Program-made: the position numbers and the translations under genes
Shown: positions 12,414 to 12,521 of the stretch, in pieces
How the letters are laid out: each line of letters begins with the position of its first letter
How positions within the stretch are numbered: position 1 is the stretch's first letter
Source of the DNA: Candidatus Woesearchaeota archaeon
GTDB lineage: Archaea; Nanobdellota; Nanobdellia; Woesearchaeales; UBA12501
Direction of reading: 5' to 3'
Length of the DNA: 12,521 bases
Assembly (NCBI GenBank): GCA_014729495.1
Contig: WJJV01000072.1
Coordinates: forward strand, 1 to 12,521
The notes under the pieces: model-generated
Databases searched by the model: none
Told to the model about the DNA's origin: nothing
What the model saw: the letters and a program-made list of their open reading frames with translations, nothing else

Positions 12414-12521
12414 TTATGTATGGATCCAGTTGTATTGAATCCAGTCAACAATCCATCCAAGAGGAGAAATAAAGAATTTAAGTGCTTGCATAAGCCATCC
12501 TACATGAGGAAGCCTCTTCAG
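12414..12521 (-). CDS. Possible C-terminal end of an unknown protein (cut by the window edge)
   Basis: The minus-strand frame is open from the edge to a TAA at 12414-12416 and reads 35 residues that are hydrophobic and Trp-rich (GWLMQALKFFISPLGW, then IVDWIQYNWIHT). This looks like the end of a membrane-associated protein. The opposite strand is also open from an ATG at 12420 (MDPVVLNPVNNPSKRR...), so only one of the two is likely real. I slightly prefer the minus strand, because the plus-strand ATG lacks a convincing TATA box or ribosome-binding site. The stretch 12349-12413 shows no gene. Confidence 0.35.
   Translation of the reverse strand: MKRLPHVGWLMQALKFFISPLGWIVDWIQYNWIHT

Noticed and set aside
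12420..12521. Plus-strand gene start (MDPVVLNPVNNPSKRR...) at the right edge
   Set aside because: Not excluded, but the ATG lacks a clear TATA box or ribosome-binding site; listed only as the alternative to the minus-strand frame.
1..12521. CRISPR array, insertion sequence, att site or phage genes
   Set aside because: No regularly spaced repeats, transposase or integrase motifs, or terminal inverted repeats were seen; the tRNA 3' end is not duplicated nearby.

Overview
The window looks like a chromosomal piece of an archaeon, probably a DPANN lineage such as Woesearchaeota or Pacearchaeota. The lineage is inferred from gene content and protein style, not from a marker-gene search. The archaeal assignment rests on three things in the sequence. 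Most first genes have an AT-rich TATA-like box centred about 25-28 nt before the start codon, as expected for leaderless archaeal transcripts. The only tRNA has no encoded CCA and carries a 25-nt intron at 37/38 that folds as a bulge-helix-bulge. The gene set (AmrS, ScpB, lamin-tail surface protein, conserved winged-helix protein) also fits. There is no sign of a plasmid, phage, insertion sequence or CRISPR array; this is a normal chromosomal neighbourhood rich in lineage-specific proteins.

Left part (1-4168, all minus strand): the 5' 714 codons of gyrA (DNA gyrase A, cut by the window edge), a 47-aa zinc-ribbon protein, scpB (condensin accessory subunit with a long acidic tail) and a 210-aa protein with a C-terminal winged helix. 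Together this is a chromosome topology and segregation neighbourhood. Middle part (4256-8619): a surface-anchored lamin-tail-domain protein (-), a 170-aa conserved protein of unknown function (+), the radical SAM enzyme AmrS (-) and an unrecognised 241-aa protein (-).

Right part (8871-12521): a divergent amidophosphoribosyltransferase (PurF) that keeps the Ntn glutaminase site and four Cys matching the Fe-S ligands of the B. subtilis-type enzyme, but has changed phosphoribosyl-acceptor loops. It is followed by a tight three-gene operon (10502-11952) of coiled-coil proteins. Each of these carries one copy of the same roughly 65-residue helical-hairpin module in ungapped register; this operon is the best candidate for an undescribed system. 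After it come a structured, probably transcribed leader and the intron-containing tRNA-Leu(CAA). The last 300 bases hold only a tiny ORF and an ambiguous gene end or start.

Within the co-directional operon at 10502-11952 the genes use Shine-Dalgarno sites (GAGGT, GGTGAT, AGTGATC), whereas most promoter-proximal genes appear leaderless, so two initiation modes seem to coexist.
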